DNA from: Metellina segmentata
Taxonomy: Eukaryota > Arthropoda > Arachnida > Araneae > Tetragnathidae
NCBI GenBank assembly: GCA_947359465.1
Contig: OX375877.1
Span: forward strand, 25,121,235-25,185,234
Direction: 5' to 3'
Length of the DNA: 64,000 nt
Made by a program: the position numbers and the translations under genes. Positions 33,012 to 44,260 of the stretch are shown piece after piece (the stretch's first letter is position 1; every line of letters begins with the position of its first letter). The notes beneath the pieces are model-generated. The model made no database searches. It was not told the origin of the DNA and saw nothing but the letters and a program-made list of their open reading frames with translations.

Positions 33012-34355
33012 TATATATATATATATATACCAATCTCCACCGTTTGACTAATCCACACAAAAGTTGGTACACTTATGCCTTAAATCAGTGCTCCTCAACC
33101 TGCGGACCGGATCAACGTTTGAGGGGGGCGTTGATTGTTTATATTTTAGATTGTTTTGATTTAATAATTTTAATTTTATTGTATTTAAACATGTCTTCAA
33201 AATAAAATACAGTTACACCGAAAAATGAATATAAAGTGATTTAACATTTTAACTCACTAGAACGCTAAATCAATGAAAACTCTGAGCTTGTTTCTTTGCA
33301 GCGAGACGGTTTCATCTGGGGGTAATAGGAGACAATGACACCCGAAGTGTGTTGCTTATGTCCAGTTTATTCCGTTGTTTTGTTTTGGTTGCTGTCACTG
33401 CATAAAACCCCATTTCACACAGATAGGTTGTCTGAAATGGCAATAGGGATTTAAAGGCTGTGGTGGCAATCTCAGGGTATTCCGCCATGACTTTAATCCA
33501 GAACACCGGCAGAGTTGTTGTCTCATATGTAGTTTTAAGGCCGCCTTCATTTGCAATCTCCAGCTGTTGATCTTCTTCTTGCACAGACATTCTAGATTCG
33601 CCTGATTTGTTGACAAATGGGTCGCGGATCCATTCCTTACCACTTCGTGGGTCTTTTGTGGTTGGGAAGTAGCGCTCGAACAAAAAGCAAAGCAAGCTGA
33701 TCGTGAAAGCAACTGGGAGAATGAATGTTTAGGCTCAGCCTCGCCTAAAATACCTGCTAATGTCTGAAACATATACAAAATGCCTCTGTTCACACGCCGT
33801 CCCCACAACTTCAGTTTGGCTTTAAATGCAGCTACTTTGTCTGCCTACTTGAAAACAGTTGTCACATTTGTCAAATTTTGAAAATAGAGACATGCAGAAT
33901 TCAGAAATCATAATTGAAGCTCTATTAACAGAACAAATTTAAAGTTCTGATTTACCGCCTCCTAATTTGAGTGGACATTTCATAGATAAGAACAGCACAA
34001 ACCTGAGAGAAATACACCACAGTAAATAAAATGGAAATAATTTAATGTTTCTTGGGCGGACCGGTGCCATTTGATCCACGGACATGGGTTTGGGGACCAT
34101 TGCTTTAGATCACTGCGGAAAACATAGGCTATTTCTTTCCTGTCGTCAGACCAATCTGTAGCCATGAAAATTGGCACACAGGTAGTCCTAGAAGTGACTT
34201 CTCGAAGCCCCAATTTTAAAATCTAGAGTTTGTTTTCCTGCAGTAAATGGAGATGGACAAGGAAACACGTTCTACAGAGTTTAGGTATTTGAGTTTACAC
34301 AGGGAAATGTCGCGGTTGTATTTGTAAGCCGAGCAATTCCGGGTAATTCAGCTAG
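33012..34355 (+). mobile_element. Helitron-like element carrying a hAT copy
   Basis: The 3' end reads CCGAGCAATTCCGGGTAATT, then CAG and the terminal CTAG (34352-34355) followed by T. The 5' start is lost in the TA repeat left of 33030. Both flanks of the internal hAT copy align closely with those of the element at 46492-47916 (for example TACACTTATGCC/TACACTTATACT, and GCACACAGGTAGTC/GCACACAGATAGTC). No Rep/helicase sequence. Confidence 0.7.
33086..34102 (-). mobile_element. hAT copy with C-terminal half of transposase
   Basis: The ends are CAGTGCTCCTCAACC and GGTTTGGGGACCATTG. The flanking octamers CCTTAAAT and CTTTAGAT match at 6 of 8 and are probably a decayed target duplication. The minus strand at 33312-33695 reads FERYFPTTKDPRSGKEWIRD then LPVFWIKVMAEYPEIA and FQTTYLCEMGFYAVTATKTK, a ZBED5/FAM200-like hAT C-terminus. 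An upstream portion (ILYMFQTLAGILGEAEPKHS) is in another frame. The N-terminal half is absent. Confidence 0.85.
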
Positions 34356-34684
34356 TTATAAATAAAAGAATGCTAACTGAATGAGAATACACGAATAAAC
34401 ATGTGGGAAATGCACCTCTTAGTGTCTGTTCTATGTGTCCACCGTCGGCCATAATACACATTTGTATCCAGAACAAAGCTCTCATTGCACGTTCAACAGC
34501 AATTCAGGTGTCACTCTGGTACATGCATTGGTAATGCGACGCTTTACATTCGGCATAATCGTCGATTTGGTCAGATATACCTGTACTTTGTGACGCGAAT
34601 AGTGACGTAGCATTGACGGAAATCGAATAACAAATTAGCATTTCGCGCTTTTTATTTCATGCTATTCGTATAAACAGGGTTTTA

Positions 34685-35520
34685 TCTCTATATAACGCAA
34701 AAAAAAAATTACTGCCGCCGCAGTAGCAAGATTAAAAACTCGCTTTTTTTCGCTCGATTCTTAGACGGTTTCCCGAGAAAGTACGGATCAGAAAATTACG
34801 AAATTAACATTGTTTGTTCAAAATTGTACAGGGAACAAGATGGAGAAGTTTTTTTTTCTGATGCTTCAATTACTTAAGGGTGCATTAAGTGTCAAACTCG
34901 AAATAAGCAAAATTTCTAACGCGAATGAGCAAAAACACGCACAAATTTTCAGTCTTCAGACGTGAGTCTTTTTAGAGTACCTCTAAACGCATCTCGCCGA
35001 GTTTTTTTAGAAATTTAAATTTGGTTCTTGGTAGTATTATTTTTCAAATTCAGGAAAAATCGGGACATTTTCATTACTTGTTTGCTAAAACTGTCATATC
35101 TATAGCTTATTACTATTAGTTTTAAATTTGAGAACATCACGGGAAACCTTAGAATGTACTCTTTTTTACGGTATTATTATTTTTGAAATTGGTTGATTAA
35201 TAAATTCGATGCAAAAGTTGGTCAGACAAATTTCGGAATTATGAGATCGTAATTTCCGATACAAAACTAAAACTGTCATATCTATAGTTTAAAACTATTA
35301 GTTTTTAAATTTGAAAATACCACATGGATGCTCAGAATACACTCTTTCTTGTGGTATAATTATTTGTAAAATTGGTTTATAAATAAATTAGATACAATGA
35401 AAAGTATAATTTCTCGACAGTGTACAAATTGTTCATCGCTGAGATGAAACGTTAGATCGTTCTACCTGGCCTTGTGAAACGTCGTTGGTGAAACTCACTG
35501 TGACGTCATGGCCCGGAAAG
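34685..35520 (+). mobile_element. Dispersed repeat with Helitron-like 5' end
   Basis: It begins A|TCTCTATATAACGC followed by a run of A and TTACTGC, then AAAAACTCGC, TTTCGCTCGATTCTTAGACG and TTTCCCGAGAAAGTACGG. The copy at 59271-59940 matches it throughout, up to GACGTCATGGCCCGGAAAG. A partial copy of the early part follows at 35545-35700. No CTAG end was found, so the class is tentative. Confidence 0.5.
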
Positions 35521-35544
35521 TCCAATCAGGAATATACGAATTAT

Positions 35545-35700
35545 AAAGATAGTTACGCGTCACAGGATTGAAAACTCGATTTTTTTCGCTCGATTCTCAG
35601 ACTATTTCAAGAGAAAGTACGGATTAGAAAATTACCAAATTAATACGGTTTCTTCAAAATTGAATTGGGAACAAGATGGAGAAGGTTTTTTTTTCCGATA
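35545..35700 (+). repeat. Partial second copy of the 34.7-kb repeat
   Basis: Shares GATTGAAAACTCG, TTCGCTCGATTCTCAGACTA and GAGAAAGTACGGAT with the repeat just upstream, in the same orientation. Confidence 0.7.
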
Positions 35701-38700
35701 CGACTACTTAAACACATTTACGCCTGACTCGTTAAACAATACAAGGTATTTTCAGTGTAGCTTACAATTAAAATATCCTCTCTCTCTCTCACACATCCTT
35801 TCAAAATTCTTATTTGCAGCTAATTTTTTCCCTGCAAACATAGATTCCTGTCGATGTAACTCAAATTGGGTAAGTTTTGAAAAGCAATTTTACCAATCCT
35901 TTCAAACACTGCAAGCTTAGTGAGTACAGTTGTCTACACGCTATTTGGAGGATGTGTGTGCATAGTGATAAGAAGCTCCTGGAATTGAAAATCGATTGGT
36001 CACGCGGTCGGATTCATTGATAAGATGCTTTCATCAGTAGTTACAGTTTTTTCAGACATTTGGTAGGATTAAAGGTCGGTCTCTTGGTTAGATGACGTAA
36101 GAGTAAGCTGTCCCTTATTGTCCAAACTCCATAAAAGTAAATATGCATACAGAATGGTTCACGACAGTTCATATCGTTAAAAAGAATCGCAACTGATATA
36201 TATTTTAAAAGAAACTGTTATTCCGAAATCGAAATAGGTTTGTTTGATATTAATATAGATAGTATAATGCGCGCGCGATCATGATAAGGAAAGATTATTT
36301 AGTTTTAAAATAAGGAAATTTTAAAGAAGATAGGACAAAAGTTGTCTGATATGGGTTCAATAATGTAGTTTTCGATAAAGTAAGCTATATATATTTATCT
36401 AACGCGGCGTTGTTTTAAAGTAAGATATTTTAAAAAATAGGACTATCGTTGGATATGGAATGACTATGGGTTCTTTGATGTAGTTTTAGTTTTCTATATA
36501 GTAATCTGGGTATATTTCTCTCCAATTAGCTCAAAAAATGGGTCTTATTTGTATTTGATTCATGGCAACGACAAGAATCACGTGATTCCGTGCTCGAATC
36601 AAATCTGTCGATGAAAACTCTGCTCTTACAATACAGGCTCTAAGCCTCTGTTGAAGAGTGAGTTGGATGGTTGAGGGAATATGCACGAACTTTTTTATTG
36701 ATGTTAAACGAAACAAATAGGAATTGTTCCAAGGACAAAAATTTAATTTCAAAAGAATAATTTTAAGTTGTGTGTCACGGATTAGATTCACAATATGAAT
36801 GACGGAATAATCAGCTTTAGAAAATTTGAAAAAACCCTAGGAAGGATACCATTCGTCAAGAAGATTAAAGCTAGGTAGAAGTCATTCAAGGAAGACTGAG
36901 AGTTGCGGAACGGGTACATAGGTTTAAACCCCTTAGAAAGTTGAAGCTCAATTACTGATCTCTTCGGCCTTCGGTGCTACAAGTGCCAAAATGGCGAAAA
37001 TTTGTGAGGGAGCACCTAGTTAGGCGTCGCCTGTAATTCTAAAAGAAAGTCACCAGCATTCATGTGAAAATATATTGCCCTGTTTGTGTCCAACACCTCC
37101 TTGCCTTTGCCATACTTTAGCAACGCGACAGTGATTATTGCCATGTTGTCATCTTCGGAGTCAATCACCTTTGGGATATCCTCAAAGGTATAAGAACACA
37201 TTAAGAAGAAATTTTTGCATGATAAACAGACGTGACCAAGCGAGGGGTCCATCTCGGCTAATCGATCAAATGTTCCAAAAGTACATTTTCTTGCCCTTTT
37301 CCCATTCCTTGCGTATACGATTTAATATCGTGTTCCCCTACCTTCTACAAAGCTTCTACGGAAAGTTTTAGAATATTCTGAAAATAATTTCCATGACAAC
37401 ACTATTATTAGTACAAAATCAAAAGTCAGTAAAACAAAAAACAAGTACCGGTTCATCAATAAATAGACGATTCAAATTTCCCTCGCCAAACGGCTTGATG
37501 GATAAGTCTACGACGAGTTACCATATTCTAAATTATAGCCGATTGGCGATGGTACTGTGTTCTTGAGTATAGCCAAATACTCTAATCCGGGACGACATAC
37601 TGAAAATGGATGTCGAATAATTTAAATCAAGAACCAAATACATAGTTGACATGAAACGTAAAAATTTAAGCAAGTATCAACATAATGGACTACAGAAAAA
37701 AATCACTTGAAAATGCGTTACAAATGAATTTGTTGATTTCTATTTACAGACATTTTTATCTTCAAATGGTCAGGTACAAAAAAATTAGAGAACAGAAAAG
37801 ATCAATAGACAAAACGAAAACGAATGAATAGGTCACAAAAATACAATAACCGGATGCTGAGATTTATTATACCAATAAAAAAGACCAATGCGAATTGAAA
37901 ATACACCATCATTCAGAACCTATATGGATTTAGTCTCAGATATGGCATAGAATTAAGAAACACCAGCGAAACTAAATAAAATCATGCATTTTTTTTCACA
38001 TAATGCACCTGCACTTCGTTTATTCGTCAAGTGAATGAAATGTTTGTTCAGGCACGCAGTATAACTGCAAGAATCTATATTTGCATAGGAATTCGTGACA
38101 GGTTTCTCTAACCAGCGACCACAAAAGATCATCAGAGCATGTGAGCAGGAAAAAAGGAACTGAAACTCGGTCGATCCTATGGTGTGGAAGGTAACAGCAT
38201 TTGTAAAATGTTTTAGCGCTGTAGACGAGCAGTCTTTCTTTAAAAGCTCTTTCTGCCATGTAACCTTAAACTGAAACAATGTTCTGATTATTCTGTAGAA
38301 TGTTATTTTAAGGTGTATTTTGATGGATATTACTTTAGATTGTATTGGTTTGTATTGGAGGTGGAACAGTCTTTATAAGCTCTTTTTCGGTCCCTAATTT
38401 TAAACTGAACGGTGTCTTGATTGTTCTTGAATGCTCATTGTGTTTTTAAATTGTATTTAAAAGGATAGCTTGTTGTGGTTTTGGATTCGTTTATTGGTAC
38501 TTTAATTTTTAACTTACCTTTTTCTTTCTCAACAGACTAGGAAGTCCTGTTACTGCAAACTGAGTAGATAGATTTTCCTCCTTCAGTTCATCTTGGAGTT
38601 CGTCTTGTTGAGGGATTGCATTGTGAAACCAGTCTCCAAAACGACTAGAGCAAACGTCATCTTCTGTAGATATCAATGATCATACTGTCTTGAAGCTGTG

Positions 38701-39365
38701 GAAAGGATTCAGCCTTGTTGCACCATTAACATGCAATATCACTAGTGTGGTCCAAAGTGTTTAGTTTCACGGTTTGTTTGTGGCGACTAAAGAGAACTAT
38801 TGAAAATACTAGTTATTGCAGCTGCAGTAAAGTCAAGTGACTGTCATAGCCTGCTCTACACGGATAAGATGTTTTCAGTGACTATCAATGATGGCAATGC
38901 AAAATCAACCTTTAGTTATTTAAAGTAGCTAATACAGTTTCTCTTAAAATAAATGTTATACTGATCGGGAACTTAATCCATGTTTGTTATCCACATTCAT
39001 AGGGAAATAAAATGATTAAATTGAACGATTTTACCGAAACATTTCAGAAAATGAATATGTGACGCAGATAGCACTTCGTTACTTGAATTATCATCTTTTC
39101 CCTCTTTGTGTATCAGTGAGATGTACTAAAAGCGTGATTTAATCTTAGCTCATCTGATAGAGAAATCTACAGGACTAAATTCATTAGTGGCAGATGTATT
39201 CAATACCTTCAAGACAACGTCGAAATTTAATAATTAGTATCATAATCACTCAAAAATTATAAGCTTTCTACTAGCATATTCAATATGTATGCCAACTAGA
39301 ACTGAAAATTTATTATTCTAAATATACACCTCTACGTTTCCAATATCAGTCTCTTCAATTACGCC
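35701..39365. other. Intergenic stretch upstream of the FAM20 gene
   Basis: Open frames at 37016-37252 (minus, 78 codons) and 37953-38279 (minus, 108 codons) are unrecognised, with no membrane or catalytic motifs and no supporting splice pattern. A good acceptor-like site (TTTTTCTTTCTCAACAG) ends at 38535 and could precede a 5' non-coding exon of the kinase gene; this is speculation. No promoter can be assigned. Confidence 0.3.
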
Positions 39366-39694
39366 ATGAAGTTGAAAAGTAGAGCGGTTCTCGTGGTGTT
39401 TGGTTTGATTACACTAGTGTTGTTGACAGCGATGACATTTTCTATTTATGTGTACTCTGAGTCTTATGCTGATTTTTATCTGCCAAATATACAAAGCATG
39501 TCGCTGAAAAGAAACATTCTGGAAAATATGGATTTAAATAGGGTTTGGGCAAGGAAGAGTGGAAAAGTCAAAAATAGCCATTTACCAAATAAAGCAGTTA
39601 ATGAAACATCATACGACAGCAACAGAGCTGCTGAGATTGAGTTAAGTGAAAAGGAATACCAGGAATTATTGGAAAATGGGCAAATTCTTTCGAG
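39366..39694 (+). CDS. FAM20C: FAM20C-like secretory-pathway kinase, exon 1
   Basis: The first coding exon starts at ATG in ACGCCATGAAG and ends before GTAATG, leaving two bases. It encodes a short basic start (MKLKSR) and a hydrophobic segment at about residues 7-29 (AVLVVFGLITLVLLTAMTFS), typical of the signal anchor of Golgi type II proteins. A charged stem follows, with a possible N-glycosylation site (VNETS), ending in SEKEYQELLENGQILSR. FAM20 kinases phosphorylate secreted proteins (FAM20C) or xylose in proteoglycan linkers (FAM20B) in the Golgi. The N-terminal stem is poorly conserved in the family, so the gene identity comes from exons 4-6; exon 1 is assigned by in-phase joining. No frame upstream of this ATG extends it. 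Confidence 0.7.
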
Positions 39695-41489
39695 GTAATG
39701 TATTGGCTTTTTTTCCTATATAAGTTATTTATCTCCGAATATACATTCAACCATTTTGAACTTGCGTACTCTTTAAAATTTAAATATGAAATTGTCTCCA
39801 AAATTGTTTTTAGAACGAGAAAATAATTTTCTCTTATGGAAATAAATTTTTCTCGCATTTAGAATTTTAGTTAGCACGTATTGCATTTTTCTGATATTAT
39901 TCCATTAAAACATTTATTGGGTTGAATAAACTTAACTTATAAGGAATATTATTTTGCTTATGAATATAGGAATGGCAGGAGGAATGTTTTAAAGAGTATT
40001 CTTTCATATTCAGAACTTTTAATTTTCAAGTGATGACTTTTCTGATACTAATTATTCCTTGCAAAATGTATCGAATTTGATAAATTTGACATTAGAGATG
40101 TTCTTTCGTATTTAGAATATTTAATTAGTAATTATTTTATTTTTCTGATACTATTCAATTGAAAAAATAATGAGTTGAATAAGTTTGGCTTATTGAGAAT
40201 ATTCCTCAGTTTAGGACTGTGGGAAGGGAGAATGTTTTTTAAGGAATACTTTGGAATGGAAACATAGGAATACTATTCCGTTTTTAAAATTTTTAATTAG
40301 AAAGTTTTGTATTTTCTGTTAATATATTCCATTCAGATATTTATTGGGTTGAATGAATTTAGGGTAGGATTTCAAATGTTAGGTTGTACGGGTAAAAAAC
40401 ACACACACATACATACATACACGTATTTATTATCTTCACCCAAATCAATTTTATCCGCATTTAGTGACAACTAAAGATATATTCGACTAAATCAAAATTG
40501 CAACAACATTTTCGAGTCTTAAATATTTACACACAGAATTTAAATAGAAAATAAAAAAGAGGGGAATAAATGAATGATGCTCTTTCTTAGGTAACTCGTC
40601 ATAAAATTTATGAATACAAAACACGAATACGCGAATTTTATTTTCTTGTTTTATTTAGATACTTTTCCGTAAATACACAATCAACGAACTGTTTTTAGAA
40701 TGCTTATGGTTCCACTCTTTCTACGTTCAACTGTACAATGTTTTGATAAAACAAGTAAATATTGTTTTTATGGAAATACATTATGAAAATGAATTTTCAG
40801 TTCCTGCCATACAAGATGAGTTACATTTCTCCACCTAAATTGAACTCGTTTCAAATTTTATCCCTATTCTCGCAAATGGCACTTAAGAATTGACATAAAC
40901 ATATTTTTTTCTCAGAATTAATTGAAACATTTCACATTTGTTACCATCATCCCCAAACATCTCCATTTTTTTTAGAGTAAACTTTGTAGTCAATAAAAAT
41001 AAGGACGATTTGTAAATAATTGCAACGACTTCTGAGCAACAACATGCAATATTTTCATTTTTCAGAGCGAGGAGTTCGAAAAAGTTGATATTCGTGACCA
41101 CTAAACTCAAATCACTTTACCCGTACGTGCTTAACATCATCTAAACAATATTTTTTTCCAATCGATTTGGTCAGTTCAATTATGCCCATTTACTAAAATA
41201 CGTGGGGGTATGTTATAAAAATATAGCATTTATGATTTGTTTATTGCCCATGTGTACCAATGAAAAACACATGTCTCAAAACAAACTCATTAAGTTTAAC
41301 CACATTAACATATAACTCTAATAGCAAAATCTAATTCGAACAAAGTCAATTATTTCTCTATTACTTCATTCTTGCTGTTTTAGTTTCTAACAGAATGATG
41401 TCAGTAGTAATATTAATTCCCCTTAAAGTAGGTTCTTTAAAGAACTACAAGGGGGTTTACCACCGACTTGGCTTTGTACATTGGTAGGT
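39695..41489. other. FAM20 intron 1, left part, no feature recognised
   Basis: AT-rich, with recurring TTTAATTAG and TTTCTGATA(C/T)TATTCCATT words at about 39880, 40020, 40140 and 40310, suggesting an old tandem repeat of roughly 120-170 bp. A CACACACACATACATACATA run lies at 40400. No exon was seen. Confidence 0.4.
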
Positions 41490-41738
41490 AGTTGAATATA
41501 TGTCGCGCAGGAGCAGGGTTATTGGTGACTATCTGAGATCGATACCGAAGGGTAATCTGAGAACAACGCATCGTAATATTGGATCAAAGTCAATTGACGA
41601 GGTCAACACCGGAGATGACAGCCCGGCAACGTAAGGAAATTTGAAGCCATGGCAGATTTAACGTGATTGACGGTCTTTGGTTGGATCAAGTTTCGAACTC
41701 GCAACTGCTAATCCACGACCAACTAGGCTACCACGGCT
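41490..41738 (-). mobile_element. tRNA-derived SINE, second subfamily
   Basis: On the minus strand the head reads AGCCGTGGTAGCCTAGTTGG (box A) and then GCGAGTTCGAAACTTG (box B). The diverged body keeps complements of GACCTCGTC and ATCGATCTCAG near the tail. It resembles the copy at 5188-5489 more than the GCCGATCTAG copies. No target duplication was found. Confidence 0.6.
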
Positions 41739-42051
41739 ATTTTGAATTTTCGGAGGTAGGGTTAAAACCGAGGTCTTGTAAAATTTCCTTGTAGGTGACA
41801 TTAGTCGTCTTTTATACTGACGTCAAGGCAACCTTCGTTTTCACACGAAACAGCCACTAGAGGTTATCCATTAGGAAAACATTTTCCACAGTTCAGATCC
41901 TTAGGAAACCACCCATCCGTACACTGTGGTCAGATGACTTATATGAGATTGAGTATTCTGCATTTTTTGTTACTCATATCATCTGTACACAACCCTAAAA
42001 TAATGAACCGTACGCCAGCGGATTTGCATAAAATCCGATTACTTGTTTGGA

Positions 42052-43640
42052 GTGTTTTTAATGGTATGACCTAGGACCTTTGCATGTTGTTCCTAGTCAA
42101 TTGAACGCCGACGCCTACATGAACCTTTTGGACAATCAGGTTTTTCCTACGCTCTGGCAATTTTATGGAATGGACGAATGTTACTTCCAGGACGACAGCT
42201 GTCGTATTGCAGCCTCTGTCAAGCAGTGGTATCGAGATCTGGATGTAAAACGTATTCCATGTCCTGTTCAGAGTCCCGACTTAACCCCGTAGAACATTTG
42301 GGTACGAGTTAGAGCGACTAGGTTAGACTTTCAGACTAGGGATGCGACATTGACAGCAAAACATCAAAATTAAAACATCGATGTTGATAATACATCGACC
42401 CAAAAACATCGATCTTTTTAAAATTCAGTGTATTTAAACTTTTTCCCCCCATTTCTTAAAACTGGTTTAGCAACTAGTGATGCTACATCGACAGCAAAAC
42501 ATCGATGATTTTAAAATTCGGTACATTTAAACATTTTCCCCCGATTTCTTAAAATTGGTTTAGTAACTAGTGATGCTACATCGATGTTTTTAAAATTCAG
42601 TGTATTTAACCCCCCCCCCCATTTCTTAAAACTGGTTTAACAACTAGTCATGCAACATCGACAGCAAAACATCGATGTTTTTAAAATTCAGTGAATTTAA
42701 ATTTTTCACCACATTTCTTAAAAATGGTTTAGCAACTAGTGATGCTACATCGACAGCAAAACATCGATGTTTTTAAAATTCAATGTATTTAAACTTTTCC
42801 CCTCATTTCGTAAAACTGGTTTAGCAACTAGTCATGCAACATCGACAGCAAAACATCGATGCTTTTAAAATTCCGTGAATTTAAACTTTTCACTATATTT
42901 CTTAAAACTGGTTTAGCAACTAGTGATGCTACATCGACAGCAAAATATCGATGTTGTAAAACTTCCATGTTCAAAATTAAAACATCGATGTTGATAATGC
43001 ATCGCCCCCAAACCATCTATGTTTTAGAATTCAGTGTATTTAAACTCCCCCCCCCAGTTCTTAAAACTGGTTTAGCAACTAGTGATGCGACATATGCACC
43101 AATGTATCGATGTTTTTATAAAACATAAATGTTTGGAAAACATCGACATCGATGTCGCATCCCTACTTTTCAGGGCCTTCACTCTTTGTCACTTTGATCT
43201 ATAAGTATGTTCAATTTGCTGATTATAAAAATTATGCTGCTTTGTTAATTAAAAATTTTTTATAACGATACTTTTTTTCATTTAAAAATAAAACATCGAC
43301 AACGTAAAAACATCGACAAGTATAAACAGCGATGTTACAAAAACATCGACTCCAATACATCGATATTAAAAACATCGATAAATATAAACATTGATGTTAC
43401 AAAAACATCGACTCCAATACATCGATGTTAAAAACATCGATGTTTTAAAAAAACATCGATGTTTTGTAAACATCGACATCGATGTCGCACCCCTATTTCA
43501 GACCAGGAAACCACGTCCGAAATCTACAGCTTAGCTGGCGACATTCTTGCAGCAGGAATGGACACAAATACCCATAGCTATGTATCAAAACCTTGTTGAA
43601 AGTATGGCCAGAAGTGCTAGTGTAATTGCAGCGGTTTTAT
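42052..43640 (+). pseudogene. Tc1-like transposase relic split by a hAT MITE
   Basis: The left part gives VFNGMT, then (frame at 42080) MHVVPSQLNADAYMNLLDNQ and CYFQDDSCRIAASVKQWYRD, ending PVQSPDLTP; these are the second-Asp and SPDLNP regions of Tc1 transposases. It reaches RLDFQ at 42330. After the MITE (43503 on) the reading continues with RKPRPKS and a degraded tail. Terminal repeats were not found, and stops and shifts are common. Confidence 0.65.
42337..43495. mobile_element. hAT MITE made of ACATCGATGT arrays (first copy)
   Basis: The ends are TAGGGATGCGACATTGA and TCGATGTCGCACCCCTA. TTTCAGAC is duplicated at 42329-42336 and 43496-43503. The 1159-bp interior is mostly tandem units of about 100 bp with the words ACATCGACAGCAAAACATCG, AAAATTCAGTGTATTTAAAC and TTAAAACTGGTTTAGCAACT; the right part is an array of ACATCGAT words. 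It is non-coding. Confidence 0.92.
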
Positions 43641-44020
43641 TCCCCTATTAAAGCATGTGTTATTTCCCTTATACCATCATATCTTTCTGTCCGGTTTATT
43701 TTCGTAGGGTAGTGTATATTTGAAAAGCTTTCTCCCATATTTGAAGATTCTGAGCATTCAATTCTGAGCATCAATCATAAAAGTACTAATAGTGGCCTCG
43801 AAGGGTTAGGGCCGCTGGTACTTAGCACTCCTGATGTGCACTCCTTTTCACAGGCAACATTTTAAATTTGCCTCATCTCTTTTAGAAGGCGGGGCTTATC
43901 TCTACTCCCCCGAAATTATTGAGGGAGTGTTGTTATCTTTCATCAATCTAGTGTTGCTCCAAATTCACATTACGCATTACTTTACCTCATTATATTAATT
44001 ATTGCAATTCTTTTGTAAAG
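43641..44020. other. Intron 1, right end
   Basis: No feature recognised. The 3' splice site TTGCAATTCTTTTGTAAAG ends it. Confidence 0.4.
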
Positions 44021-44260
44021 GTCATCAAAGATATCAAAACACATTCCGTCCGATTCCCGGAAATCGGAAGCCTTCATGAAAGTGAGATTCGCCAAAGAAT
44101 GTCTGATTCCAAAGACGAATCGAGATCTTGAGGATCGCAGAGAGGAATTCGCAGACCTGCTAGAGCTTTTGCAAGAGAAGGAAACCTCCGAGAAACTATG
44201 GAAAACTCTATCCAGACGAACACGGATCACGATACAAGAGGTTCATGAAATAGAATTGGA
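44021..44260 (+). CDS. FAM20C: FAM20C-like kinase, exon 2
   Basis: The exon begins after TTCTTTTGTAAAG and ends before GTGAGTATTT. The first base completes AG|G (Arg) from exon 1, and it leaves GA for exon 3. It encodes about 80 residues: a basic Ser/Lys stretch (SSKISKHIPSDSRKSEAFMK), then a highly charged helical segment (EDRREEFADLLELLQEKETS, EKLWKTLSRR). This is the stem-to-kinase linker of the family, which is variable in sequence. Upstream TAA at 44016 rules out reading further left. Confidence 0.72.

Noticed and set aside
37016..37252. 78-codon minus-strand frame
   Set aside because: Contains no motif I recognise, and lacks splice or codon support; not reported as a gene.
37953..38279. 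Overlapping 108- and 79-codon minus-strand frames
   Set aside because: Two frames compete over the same DNA and neither resembles a known family; left as unrecognised.
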